From positions 2,542,001 through 2,606,000 of the forward strand of contig NC_014931.1 of assembly GCF_000184745.1 (NCBI RefSeq): a stretch of DNA of 64,000 nt, read 5' to 3'. This DNA comes from Variovorax paradoxus EPS (GTDB lineage Bacteria; Pseudomonadota; Gammaproteobacteria; Burkholderiales; Burkholderiaceae_C). The notes under the pieces are model-generated. The model was not told the DNA's origin. It did not search any database and saw only the letters and a program-made list of their open reading frames with translations. A program made the position numbers and the translations under genes. Positions 7,530 through 14,770 of this stretch are shown here, in pieces. Each line of letters opens with the position of its first letter. Position 1 is the first letter of the stretch.

Positions 7530-9281
7530 ATGTCGTTTTCGCGTATCGAGCCTGCACCCGTGCACAGCGCACCTCTTTTCGAGGCTTCTGCGCAACAGCT
7601 TTCCTCGCCCGGTGCACTCTGGCAACGTGTCGACCAGTGGCTCACGCGCCCGCGATCGGCCGCGCTGGTCATGCTCTGGCTCGGCCTGTACCTGGTGCTG
7701 ACCACCAACTGGCCGCTCTGGAACGAGCTGGCCCGCATCGGCGGGGCGCCGAGCACCTACCTGCCGACCGTCATTGCCATGAGCCTGCTCACGCTGTGCG
7801 GCACCGTGGCGATGCTTTCGCTCACCGCCTGGTCGCGATGGCTGAAGCCGCTGTGGTTCCTGGTGGTCGTGCTGGCCGCGGTGACGCAGCACTACATGCT
7901 GGAGTACCGCGTCGTCATGGACCCGACCATGATCGCCAATGCGCTGCAGACCGACCCCAACGAAGCGCGCGACCTGCTGAGCTGGCGCATGGCTTTCAAC
8001 GTGCTGGTCGTCGCCTTGCCCGCGGGTTTGATGCTCTGGCGCATGCGCATCGCGCCGATGGGCTTTCTCTCGAAGCTCTGGCGCAACGCGGCCCTGCTGG
8101 TGCTGGCCGTGGTGGTGGCGCTCGCGACCGGCGTGGCGATGAACCGGCAGCTCGCGCCGCTGATGCGCAACAACATCCACCTGCGCTACATGATGAACCC
8201 GATCGCGAGCCTCTACTCGACGGGCGCCGTGTTCATCAAGCCGCTGTTCAAGCGCAGCGGCAAGCTCATTCCGATCACCGCCGGCACCACGCTCGGCGCG
8301 AGCTACGCAGCGCAGGTACGCCCGCCGATGTTCGTGGTCGTGGTGGGCGAAACGGCGCGTGCCGATCACTTCGCGCTGAACGGCTACGCACGCGACACCA
8401 CGCCCGAGCTGGCCAAGCGCAACGTGCTGAGCTACCGCGACGTGCATTCGTGCGGCACCAACACGCTGGCTTCGGTGCCGTGCATGTTCTCGCCACTGGG
8501 CAAGCAGGGCTACGAATCGCGCAAGGACGACTACGAGAACCTGGTCGACGTGCTGCAGGCCTCGGGCCTGGCCGTGCTCTGGCTCGACAACCAGGCCGGC
8601 TGCAAGGACGTGTGCACGCGCATTCCGAATGCATCGGCTTTCGACGGACTCGATGCGGCCACCAAGAAGGCCCTGTGCGATGGCGACGAGTGCCTGGACG
8701 AGGTGATGCTCAAGAACCTGGACGCGCGCATCGCCGCGCTGCCGGCCGAGCGCCGCGCCAAGGGCGTGGTGCTGGTGATGCACCAGATGGGCAGCCACGG
8801 CCCGGCCTATTACAAGCGCTCGGCGCCCGACGTGAAACGCTTCACGCCCGAATGCAAGACCAATGCGCTGGCCGAGTGCGGGCACAACGAGCTGATGAAC
8901 GTCTACGACAACTCCATCGTGCAGACCGACCGCTTCCTGGCCGACACCATCGACTGGCTCAAGGCGCAATCGAAGCAATACGACCCGGCGATGCTCTACG
9001 TGAGCGACCACGGCGAATCGCTCGGCGAGTACGGCCTCTTCTTGCACGGCGTGCCGTACAGCTTTGCGCCCGAGGCGCAGAAGCACGTGCCGATGGTCAC
9101 CTGGTTCAGCGATGGCATGAGCGAGCGCCGCAAGCTCTCGCGCTCGTGCATGGAGGCCGGGCTCGATGCACCTCTCACGCACGACAACCTCTATCACACG
9201 GTGCTGGGCCTGCTGGACGTGAACACGCCCACCTACAAGCCCGCGCTGGACGCGCTCGCCTCCTGCCGCGCGAAGGCCTGA
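7530..9281 (+). CDS. eptA: Lipid A phosphoethanolamine transferase, EptA/MCR family
   Basis: A 583-residue inner-membrane enzyme that transfers phosphoethanolamine from phosphatidylethanolamine to lipid A, which lowers surface charge and polymyxin binding in characterised members. The N-terminal 220 residues hold about five transmembrane helices. The periplasmic sulfatase-like domain starts with FVVVVGETARADHF (zinc Glu in GETAR). It contains SCGTNTLASVPCMFS with the probable nucleophile Thr312, and later SDHGESLGEYG with zinc ligands. Several Cys pairs match EptA disulphides. No Shine-Dalgarno is obvious, consistent with a leaderless message from the promoter overlapping 7469-7523. Neighbouring PmrAB-like genes support chromosomal regulated lipid A modification rather than mobile mcr. 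Confidence 0.92.
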   Translation: MSFSRIEPAPVHSAPLFEASAQQLSSPGALWQRVDQWLTRPRSAALVMLWLGLYLVLTTNWPLWNELARIGGAPSTYLPTVIAMSLLTLCGTVAMLSLTAWSRWLKPLWFLVVVLAAVTQHYMLEYRVVMDPTMIANALQTDPNEARDLLSWRMAFNVLVVALPAGLMLWRMRIAPMGFLSKLWRNAALLVLAVVVALATGVAMNRQLAPLMRNNIHLRYMMNPIASLYSTGAVFIKPLFKRSGKLIPITAGTTLGASYAAQVRPPMFVVVVGETARADHFALNGYARDTTPELAKRNVLSYRDVHSCGTNTLASVPCMFSPLGKQGYESRKDDYENLVDVLQASGLAVLWLDNQAGCKDVCTRIPNASAFDGLDAATKKALCDGDECLDEVMLKNLDARIAALPAERRAKGVVLVMHQMGSHGPAYYKRSAPDVKRFTPECKTNALAECGHNELMNVYDNSIVQTDRFLADTIDWLKAQSKQYDPAMLYVSDHGESLGEYGLFLHGVPYSFAPEAQKHVPMVTWFSDGMSERRKLSRSCMEAGLDAPLTHDNLYHTVLGLLDVNTPTYKPALDALASCRAKA

Positions 9282-9304
9282 TGCGGACTGCGATCGATCG
9301 AGAA

Positions 9305-9374
9305 CCGTTCGGGCCGAGCTTGTCGAATCCAGGATGTGCAGTGGAAGGCCCTTCGACAAGCTCAGGGCGAACGG
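9305..9374. repeat. REP-like inverted pair 1
   Basis: Two diverged copies of a 26-base element face each other: one at 9305-9330, beginning CCGTTCGGG and containing AGCTTGTCGAA, and its inverted partner at 9349-9374, ending CTCAGGGCGAACGG. The pair would fold into a long hairpin. Very similar intergenic palindromes are scattered through many proteobacterial genomes and behave like REP/BIME elements. It lies directly after eptA and may also stabilise or terminate its message. Confidence 0.75.
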
Positions 9375-9400
9375 TGTTGTGGTGGGCGACGTCTCCCGGA

Positions 9401-9460
9401 CCGTTCGGGCTGAGCTTGTCGAAGCCTTGCGCTGCGCTTCGACAGGCTCAGCGTGAACGG
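9401..9460. repeat. REP-like inverted pair 2
   Basis: A second inverted pair of the same element: 9401-9426 (CCGTTCGGGCTGAGCTTGTC and following bases) and 9436-9460 (CTTCGACAGGCTCAGCGTGA and following bases), separated by only nine bases. Together with the pair at 9305-9374 it makes a four-unit, BIME-like cluster filling the gap between eptA and the convergent peroxidase-like gene. Confidence 0.75.
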
Positions 9461-9516
9461 ATTGTTTTCGACAAGAGCCGAAAAGGAACGGATCGAGCCC
9501 TATCGGACGCAGGCCA

Positions 9517-10095
9517 TCACTTCTTCTCCCGCGGCAGCCGCCCCATCAGGAAAAACTCGTTGTTCGGCTGCATGCCGCTAAAGCTCGCCAGCCGGTTGCT
9601 CAGGCCGAAGAAGGCGGTGATGGCCGCGATGTCCCAGATGTCCTCGTCGTCGAAGCCGTGGGCGTGCAGCGGCGGGAAGTCGCTGTCGTCGATCTCGTGC
9701 GAGCGGTCGCAGACCTTCATTGCAAAGTCGAGCATCGCGCGCTGGCGCGGCGTGATGTCGGCCTTGCGGTAGTTCACCGCTACCTGGTCGGCCACCAGCG
9801 GCTTTTTCTCGTAGATGCGCAACAACGCGCCGTGCGCCACCACGCAGTACAGGCACTGGTTGGCCGCGCTGGTGGCAGTGACGATCATCTCGCGGTCGCC
9901 CTTGGTGAGCGAGCCTTCTTCCTTGAGCATCAACGCGTCGTGGTACGCGAAGAACGCGCGCCACTCGGCCGGGCGGCGTGCAAGGCCGAGGAACACGTTG
10001 GGCACGAAGCCTGCCTTTTCCTGCACGGCGAGGATCGCGGTGCGGATGTCTTCGGGCAGGTCCTTGAGTTCGGCGAGGGGGTAGCGGGCAGCCAT
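9517..10095 (-). CDS. Peroxidase-related, carboxymuconolactone decarboxylase/AhpD-like protein
   Basis: A 192-residue cytoplasmic protein of the AhpD/CMD fold. It has the redox motif NQCLYCVVAHGA (CxxC followed by His) near residue 91, the hallmark of alkylhydroperoxidase D-like thiol peroxidases. Length and the C-terminal FFLMGR segment fit the uncharacterised peroxidase-related subgroup. I chose ATG 10095 because AGGAG sits seven bases upstream; the reading frame extends further upstream without a convincing start. The substrate is unknown. Confidence 0.87.
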   Translation of the reverse strand: MAARYPLAELKDLPEDIRTAILAVQEKAGFVPNVFLGLARRPAEWRAFFAYHDALMLKEEGSLTKGDREMIVTATSAANQCLYCVVAHGALLRIYEKKPLVADQVAVNYRKADITPRQRAMLDFAMKVCDRSHEIDDSDFPPLHAHGFDDEDIWDIAAITAFFGLSNRLASFSGMQPNNEFFLMGRLPREKK

Positions 10096-10132
10096 GGTTT
10101 GTCTCCTGGTGTCGTTCGATGCCAGGATCATA

Positions 10133-10153
10133 GGCAGGTGCCCGCCACCTGCC
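10133..10153 (-). terminator. Hairpin after the HAD-lipoprotein gene
   Basis: GGCAGGTG (10133-10140) and CACCTGCC (10146-10153) form a perfect eight-base stem around a five-base loop. It lies ten bases beyond the stop codon of the minus-strand gene ending at 10163. There is no strong U tract, so it may act with Rho or as a 3' stabiliser. Confidence 0.5.
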
Positions 10154-10162
10154 TGTCTCCGA

Positions 10163-11425
10163 CTACTTGAGCGCCTTCCCCTGCGTGGCGCCCAGCGGCG
10201 TGTGCAGTTGCGAGGCCACCCACTGCCCGGTGTTGTCATCGCGGCCCTGCAGCAGGTAGCGCGTGTCGGGCTTGCCGTAGTTCTGCACCGCCATCGCCGA
10301 GAACTTGCCGATGTCGGTCTTCGGATCGCGCAGGCGGTTGACGATCAGCACCTTCTTCGTGTCGGCGAAGTCGGCCATCATGTTCTGGTCGCCCTCGCTG
10401 TCGCCGGCGATGAAGCTCGGGCCGTAGCCGTATTTGGTGACGAGAAAGCGCTGGATGTTCTTCGTCTTGCCCGGCCCCTGCGTCTGGTCGTAGCCGCGGC
10501 GGAACTCGGGCTGGATCACGCCGTTGGCATCGCGCTCCAGTTCCATTGCGAGCACGCGGTCGGGCGGGTTGTTGTAGCCGAAGGCGGGGTTCGACGAGAT
10601 CTCCTTGATCACGTCGACGAACGACGCCGAGCACACCCACACATCGAAGCCCGCGTTGCGGAATGCGGCGTACAGCTCCTGCATTTCGGGCTGCAGCCGG
10701 AGCCCGTTCTTCCAGCTCACCGAGACCACGCCGGCCTGGCCCGGCAGCGCGGCGGGCGAGATCCACTTCACCTTGACGACCGGCTCCTTCAACTGCCATG
10801 CCACCGTGTCGGCCGTGAGCTTGCGCACCTGCGCCTCGGTCATGCCGACGAATAGGTAGGTGACCCACGGGTAGGCCGTGTCGTGATCGAAGGTGTCGCC
10901 GATGGCTTCGTAGAGATAGCGCACCTTGGTGGTGAAGGCAATGTAGTTCGGATCGAGCTTCACGGCCGCCAGCGGCTTGCTGCCCTTGAGGGTGCTGCTG
11001 TTCTGGTAGAGCCAGGTGTAGCTGGCCACGATGTCGGGCACTACCAAGTCGATGTTGACCGGCTTGCCCGCCGCGTTGTTGTAAGCGGGCAAAAAGTCTT
11101 TCTTCGGAATGTTCTTGCGCAGCGCCACTTCGAGCTGCGCCGGCGTCGCGCCGAAGGCGAGGTTCTCCAATTGGTAGATGAGCGAGGCTTCCTCGATGTC
11201 GAGGAAGACGCTGGTGTTGTCCCAGTCGAACACCACGTAGGGCGACCTGGTGGCGTTGTAGCCCGGGCTGCCCTTGCCGAGGCTGGCGATCAGGCCTTCG
11301 ATCTGCGCGCGGTTGAAGGCGTCCCAGTGGGCAGGAGAGAGGCCCATGGCGGGCGAAAGGCTCGCGCAGCCGGTGGCGACGAGCGCGGCGGCGAGCGGGG
11401 TGAGGAGGGCGAGGCGGCGTTGCAT
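10163..11425 (-). CDS. HAD-superfamily phosphatase-like lipoprotein
   Basis: A 420-residue protein with a lipoprotein signal (lipobox LVATGC, Cys20), so it is probably tethered in the periplasm. HAD motif I is VVFDWDNTSVF with the catalytic DxD (residues about 69-71), motif II is VCSAS, and a Lys precedes motif IV, GDSEGDQNMM. This spelling matches the phosphoserine-phosphatase-like branch with a large cap region between motifs I and II. The start ATG has AGGGAA upstream. A phosphate-scavenging or small-molecule phosphatase role is likely but the substrate is unknown. The 294 bases between this gene and the next at 11720 hold nothing else I can support. Confidence 0.83.
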   Translation of the reverse strand: MQRRLALLTPLAAALVATGCASLSPAMGLSPAHWDAFNRAQIEGLIASLGKGSPGYNATRSPYVVFDWDNTSVFLDIEEASLIYQLENLAFGATPAQLEVALRKNIPKKDFLPAYNNAAGKPVNIDLVVPDIVASYTWLYQNSSTLKGSKPLAAVKLDPNYIAFTTKVRYLYEAIGDTFDHDTAYPWVTYLFVGMTEAQVRKLTADTVAWQLKEPVVKVKWISPAALPGQAGVVSVSWKNGLRLQPEMQELYAAFRNAGFDVWVCSASFVDVIKEISSNPAFGYNNPPDRVLAMELERDANGVIQPEFRRGYDQTQGPGKTKNIQRFLVTKYGYGPSFIAGDSEGDQNMMADFADTKKVLIVNRLRDPKTDIGKFSAMAVQNYGKPDTRYLLQGRDDNTGQWVASQLHTPLGATQGKALK

Positions 11426-11719
11426 GCGTTCCCTGTGGTGGTGCGTTGTCGATGGATGAGAAGCACGAGCGTAGGCAACGCCCATGACACTTCAGCATCG
11501 ACCTACGCATCAGCCGTGCCAGCTGTTTGCTGTGCGCGGCTGGCACATGCCTTCGTCGCCGGGGCGTTGTTTGAGTTGAGCGAGAAAGCGCGGCGCGAGG
11601 CGCCAGTGACCGGCCCGTAGCGGCCACGCAGCCAGCCGCAAGGCAGAATCCGCCCGACCGGACAGCAGTCATGCAAGGCGACGCATCGGGCGGCGCCCAG
11701 TTCACAAGGAGCAGCACTG

Positions 11720-12130
11720 ATGGCAGTGGGAGTGACAGTCGGATCCAGCACGAACGAACTCGGCGCGCCGTCGTTCGTGCACTCGTTCTTCTCGACCATC
11801 AGCGCGCACTGTGAACCCGATGGTTGGGGAAGCCGCTTTCCGCATCTGATGAACGAGCTTTATCAGGGGCGCCTGCCTCACGGGAATGCGCTGCTCGCGC
11901 TCGATGAACTGTGGCTGGCCAAAGCCGCGTTGGACAAGTTGCCGCCCTCGGCTGTAGTCTGGGATATCGAAAACCGCCAGGCGAGGCCGCCGTGGGGGAG
12001 CAACATCGCATCGCACATCACGAGCTTGGGCGACTACTACGTGACGAGTGCAGGGCGTGGTGTGTTCGATGTTCTGGAGCGGGCGTTGGTCGCTTCTGCC
12101 GAGGAGCGGCGGGATGCGGTTTTGCAGTGA
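11720..12130 (+). CDS. Imm70-type immunity protein
   Basis: A 136-residue cytoplasmic protein. The combination SFFSTISAH, GWGSRFPHLMNELYQG, VVWDIENR, PPWGSNIASHITSLGDYYVTS and FDVLERAL matches the Immunity protein 70 family as I recall it. Imm70 proteins neutralise toxin domains delivered by polymorphic-toxin, CDI or type VI systems. AAGGAG lies at a good distance before the ATG. No cognate toxin, Rhs/VgrG or CdiA gene is in this window, so it appears to be an orphan. It opens a run of four small genes with visibly lower GC than their surroundings. Confidence 0.75.
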   Translation: MAVGVTVGSSTNELGAPSFVHSFFSTISAHCEPDGWGSRFPHLMNELYQGRLPHGNALLALDELWLAKAALDKLPPSAVVWDIENRQARPPWGSNIASHITSLGDYYVTSAGRGVFDVLERALVASAEERRDAVLQ

Positions 12131-12179
12131 TGGTGGCAATCGGCGGAGCAACTAATCAACAAGCTTTGGGAGGAGTGTC

Positions 12180-12464
12180 ATGAAGCGTGGGAGCGCCTAT
12201 GCAGTACTTGCAAGGGAGTTGGAGGCGTTCCGCCTGTTGCCCTGGTCGACGCTTGCGGCGCATGCCAGCGCTGGACCCACTTCAAAAACAGTCGAGGTGG
12301 AAGGCGAGGAACTTCAGATTGAGATTCAGGTGATCGAAGCGGCGACGCGCCAGCAAGCGGTGACGGTAATTGCGGTTGCGTTTGGCCCGAGCCACTTGCA
12401 GATGGAGCGCCTCGAGGAGCGCGTCACGATTGCGAAGCACGATACGATCCACGCGCCTCGGTAG
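12180..12464 (+). CDS. Small hypothetical protein, possible immunity-type protein
   Basis: A 94-residue acidic cytoplasmic protein that I cannot assign to a named family. GGGAGGAG just upstream of the ATG makes it a convincing gene. The pattern of an N-terminal helix (SAYAVLARELEAFRLLPW) followed by beta-rich EVEGEELQIEIQVIEA and a C-terminal LEERVTI is common in small proteins next to immunity genes. It follows the Imm70-type gene by 49 bases in the same direction and shares its lower GC. Confidence 0.65.
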   Translation: MKRGSAYAVLARELEAFRLLPWSTLAAHASAGPTSKTVEVEGEELQIEIQVIEAATRQQAVTVIAVAFGPSHLQMERLEERVTIAKHDTIHAPR

Positions 12465-12525
12465 CTTCTGAAGTAAGCCAGTCGCCGACATCTCCGCGGA
12501 ACTACTGAGATTCAGCAGGCCCTGG

Positions 12526-12774
12526 ATGCCTCTTCAAGATGGATGCCGAATTTCCTGGTCAACCTATGAGCAAGGGTCCACTGTGCCGTTGAACGAGCAG
12601 CCTGTTTCCGAAGCCCAAGAACGCCTCGATGTTTGGGTCGATGGATCCACTGCCTGCCTCATCGCAGTCGGCTCGCATGGTGATCCGCTTGAGCTGGGGG
12701 AACAAGAAGTGGAGACCCTCATCCAGCGCCTGCAAGATTGCCTCCGAATAGCCAAGTGCGAAGCACAAGGGTAG
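12526..12774 (+). CDS. Small hypothetical protein in the immunity-like cluster
   Basis: An open frame of up to 82 residues. The GTG at 12583, with AAGGG six bases upstream, is a better-supported start than the ATG at 12526 and would give 63 residues. The protein is acidic with a C-terminal helix (EVETLIQRLQDCLRIAK). I do not recognise the family. Membership of the cluster rests on position, direction and the same lower-GC composition. Confidence 0.5.
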   Translation: MPLQDGCRISWSTYEQGSTVPLNEQPVSEAQERLDVWVDGSTACLIAVGSHGDPLELGEQEVETLIQRLQDCLRIAKCEAQG

Positions 12775-12844
12775 TGGGAACGTCATGAGGAAATGGCCAG
12801 GGGCGGATTTTCGAGGGCCTCAGTTCCTGACAGATTGAAGATAG

Positions 12845-13090
12845 ATGGATGTCATCACGGCCCACACTTTCAGCAGCAATCACAGATGCCAAATCGAGGC
12901 GAGCGAGATCTGCGGCTGCTTCTATTGCATGGCTTCATTTCCACCGGCGACTATCGTTGAGTGGGTCGATGTAGGTCGGACTGCCATATGTCCAAAATGC
13001 GGCATTGACTCTGTCGTAGGCTCCGCCGCTGGAGTTCCTATCACTCACGAATTTCTGAGCAGCATGCGCGCTCATTGGTTTGATGCATGA
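12845..13090 (+). CDS. Small zinc-binding-like cytoplasmic protein
   Basis: An 81-residue protein with CGCFYC and CPKCGIDSVVG, i.e. a Cys-rich pair of motifs that probably binds one zinc ion. The pattern NHRCQIEASEICGCFYC, IVEWVD, AICPKCGIDSVVG and a terminal MRAHWF is a conserved small-protein family that I have seen annotated only as 'cytoplasmic protein', often in toxin/immunity neighbourhoods. Function is unknown. It ends the lower-GC cluster; a convergent gene follows 38 bases later. Confidence 0.65.
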   Translation: MDVITAHTFSSNHRCQIEASEICGCFYCMASFPPATIVEWVDVGRTAICPKCGIDSVVGSAAGVPITHEFLSSMRAHWFDA

Positions 13091-13128
13091 CGTTTGCCGG
13101 ACAAAGGCGATTTTTCAACAACGCTTGG

Positions 13129-13470
13129 TCAGGCCGCCGTCGTGGCTTGCGTCATGACGGTGACCCACGCACCGTCCATGCGCTTCCAGACTTCCATTAC
13201 CCATAGTCCGCCGCTGAAGAAGCGAGTGACCACAAGGTCGCCTTGCTGCTCGTGTTGCTCGCGTTCGCGCAGCACATAGGGCCGCTGCTTCTGCGTCTGA
13301 AGATTGCCGATCCGTTCGGCCCGAGACATGAACTGGCCGTTCTGCTGGACAGTCGTGAAGTCGCTCGCGGTGTACTTGCCCCACTGCGCCGAATCGACGG
13401 CGTAGAAGGCGTCGTCACGTGCGCGCATGGCGGCTTGAAGGTCGGAAGGGAGCAGGGTTGTGCTGGTCAT
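13129..13470 (-). CDS. DUF4440/SnoaL-like NTF2-fold protein
   Basis: A 113-residue cytoplasmic protein with the NTF2-like pattern: an N-terminal helix with MRARDDAFYAVDSAQWGKY, then ASDFTTVQQNG and a beta-rich C-terminal half ending EVWKRMDGAWVTVMTQ. DUF4440/SnoaL-like domains bind small hydrophobic ligands or act as minor enzymes. No catalytic residues are evident and the role is unknown. Confidence 0.75.
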   Translation of the reverse strand: MTSTTLLPSDLQAAMRARDDAFYAVDSAQWGKYTASDFTTVQQNGQFMSRAERIGNLQTQKQRPYVLREREQHEQQGDLVVTRFFSGGLWVMEVWKRMDGAWVTVMTQATTAA

Positions 13471-13608
13471 GGGGGCACTGTAGGGCCAGTAGCCGAGATT
13501 GGCTGTGGGCCCCGCGAAGACAACGCGGTGCGCATCGCATCAAGTCCAGTCAGCAGCTGGAGTGCGAGGCTCAGCCCAACCTCGAACTCATGTTGCTTGC
13601 CGGCCGCC

Positions 13609-14268
13609 TCACTCCCGACCCGCTGGCAGGGGCGCAGCGTTGATCGCCAACTGCGCAGCAAACGCCCGCTGGTAGGCCGGCCGCGCTTCCCCGCGAGCGA
13701 CAAAAGCGGCCAGGCTGGGAAACTCGTCCAGCAGGCCGGACGGTCTCGCCCGCAGCAGCACCGACACCATCAGCAGGTCGCCCGCGCTGAAGTCGCCGTC
13801 CAGCCAGTCGGCATCGCCCAGGCGAGCGGCAAGCTGGGCGAGCCGGGCGCGCACGCGGTCGTGCACGAGGGGCATGCGCTCGTCTTTCCAGGGCTTGTCG
13901 CCTTCCACGAACTTGACGGTGACGAGTTCGAGGATGGGAGGCTCGACCGTGTTGAGCGCCGCGAACATCCACGTGATGGCGCGCGCCCTTGCGTTGGCAT
14001 CGACCGGAAGCAGGCCGGGGCGGCGCTCGGCGATGTGCAGCACGATGGCGCCGGTCTCGAACAGCGCGAGGTCGCCTTCCTCGTAGGTGGGAATCTGGCC
14101 GAAGGGATGCAGCGCCAGATGCGCTGCCTCCTTCATTGCGCGCATGGACACCAGGCGCACCTCGTAGGGCAGGCCGGCTTCCTCCAGCGCCCAGCGCACG
14201 CGCGTGTCGCGCGCCAGGCCCTTGCCGCCGTCGGGCGACCGTTCAAAGGCGGTGATGGTGATGGTCAT
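13609..14268 (-). CDS. Glutathione S-transferase family protein
   Basis: A 219-residue protein with an N-terminal thioredoxin-like domain containing HPFGQIPTYEEGDLALFETGAI (GSH-binding cis-Pro and Glu-Thr motif) at about residues 53-74. An all-helical C-terminal domain with WLDGDFSAGDLLMVSVL, the conserved N-capping/hydrophobic-staple region, follows. It detoxifies electrophiles or acts as a lyase in family members. It is 46 bases upstream of, and possibly co-transcribed with, the DUF1330 gene order on the minus strand (DUF1330 first, then GST). Confidence 0.88.
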   Translation of the reverse strand: MTITITAFERSPDGGKGLARDTRVRWALEEAGLPYEVRLVSMRAMKEAAHLALHPFGQIPTYEEGDLALFETGAIVLHIAERRPGLLPVDANARARAITWMFAALNTVEPPILELVTVKFVEGDKPWKDERMPLVHDRVRARLAQLAARLGDADWLDGDFSAGDLLMVSVLLRARPSGLLDEFPSLAAFVARGEARPAYQRAFAAQLAINAAPLPAGRE

Positions 14269-14314
14269 CGTGAATGTCCTTCGGCCTTGCGAGCGCGAAC
14301 GCGCCCCGGGTTGC

Positions 14315-14605
14315 TCAAACCCCTTCGACGATGCGCAGGTCCCGTTCGGCGCCGTCGCCCAGCGCGGCGAGCGCGGCCTGGTAGTCGGGGCTGTCGTGCA
14401 CGGCCGTCGCTTGCTCGACGCTGTCGAACTCGATCAGCACGGTGCGTTCGGCCAAGCCGTACTCGTAGACCTTGGCGGGCAGGCCGCGCGCGAGAAAACG
14501 TCCGCCGCCGGCCGCGATCGCCGGGCCGGCCAGTTTCGCGTAGGCCGCGAGTTTGTCGGTGTCCTTGACGGCTCGGTATGCGCTGACCCAATAGGCTTTT
14601 GCCAT
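14315..14605 (-). CDS. DUF1330 domain protein
   Basis: A 96-residue protein of the dimeric ferredoxin-like DUF1330 family, recognisable from MAKAYWVSAYRAVKD at the start, then AAGGGRFLARG, TVLIEFDSVEQATAVHDSPDYQAA. Biochemical function is unknown. A perfect 14-base palindrome, CGATCCGCGGATCG, lies at 14662-14675, 57 bases upstream of its start, and could be an operator. Confidence 0.85.
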   Translation of the reverse strand: MAKAYWVSAYRAVKDTDKLAAYAKLAGPAIAAGGGRFLARGLPAKVYEYGLAERTVLIEFDSVEQATAVHDSPDYQAALAALGDGAERDLRIVEGV

Positions 14606-14770
14606 GGCGATCTCTTTCTGTCTTGTTGCTGAATGAATAAGTAATTCGCGTCGCTGAAAAACGATCCGCGGATCGGATCTTCGGCGCCTGCGTTCGACCT
14701 GTCCGGGGCAGGGGAATCAAAGTCTATCTGTGCTGCCCTTTGGCAGTCGAGTGCAGTCGAGCGCGGGTGC

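Noticed and set aside
7377..9359. A 660-residue minus-strand frame over eptA
   Set aside because: Composition (His/Arg-rich, no hydrophobic helices) and the lack of start signal mark it as an antisense shadow of eptA.
10605..10859. Plus-strand 84-residue frame over the HAD-lipoprotein gene
   Set aside because: Antisense to a protein with intact HAD motifs and no independent signals.
13094..13279. A 61-residue plus-strand frame opposite the DUF4440 gene
   Set aside because: It is antisense to a recognisable DUF4440-like protein and has no ribosome-binding site.
14662..14675. Perfect palindrome CGATCCGCGGATCG
   Set aside because: Its position before the DUF1330 gene makes an operator possible, but it is short, has no partner copy in the window and no regulator is near, so I did not call it a feature.
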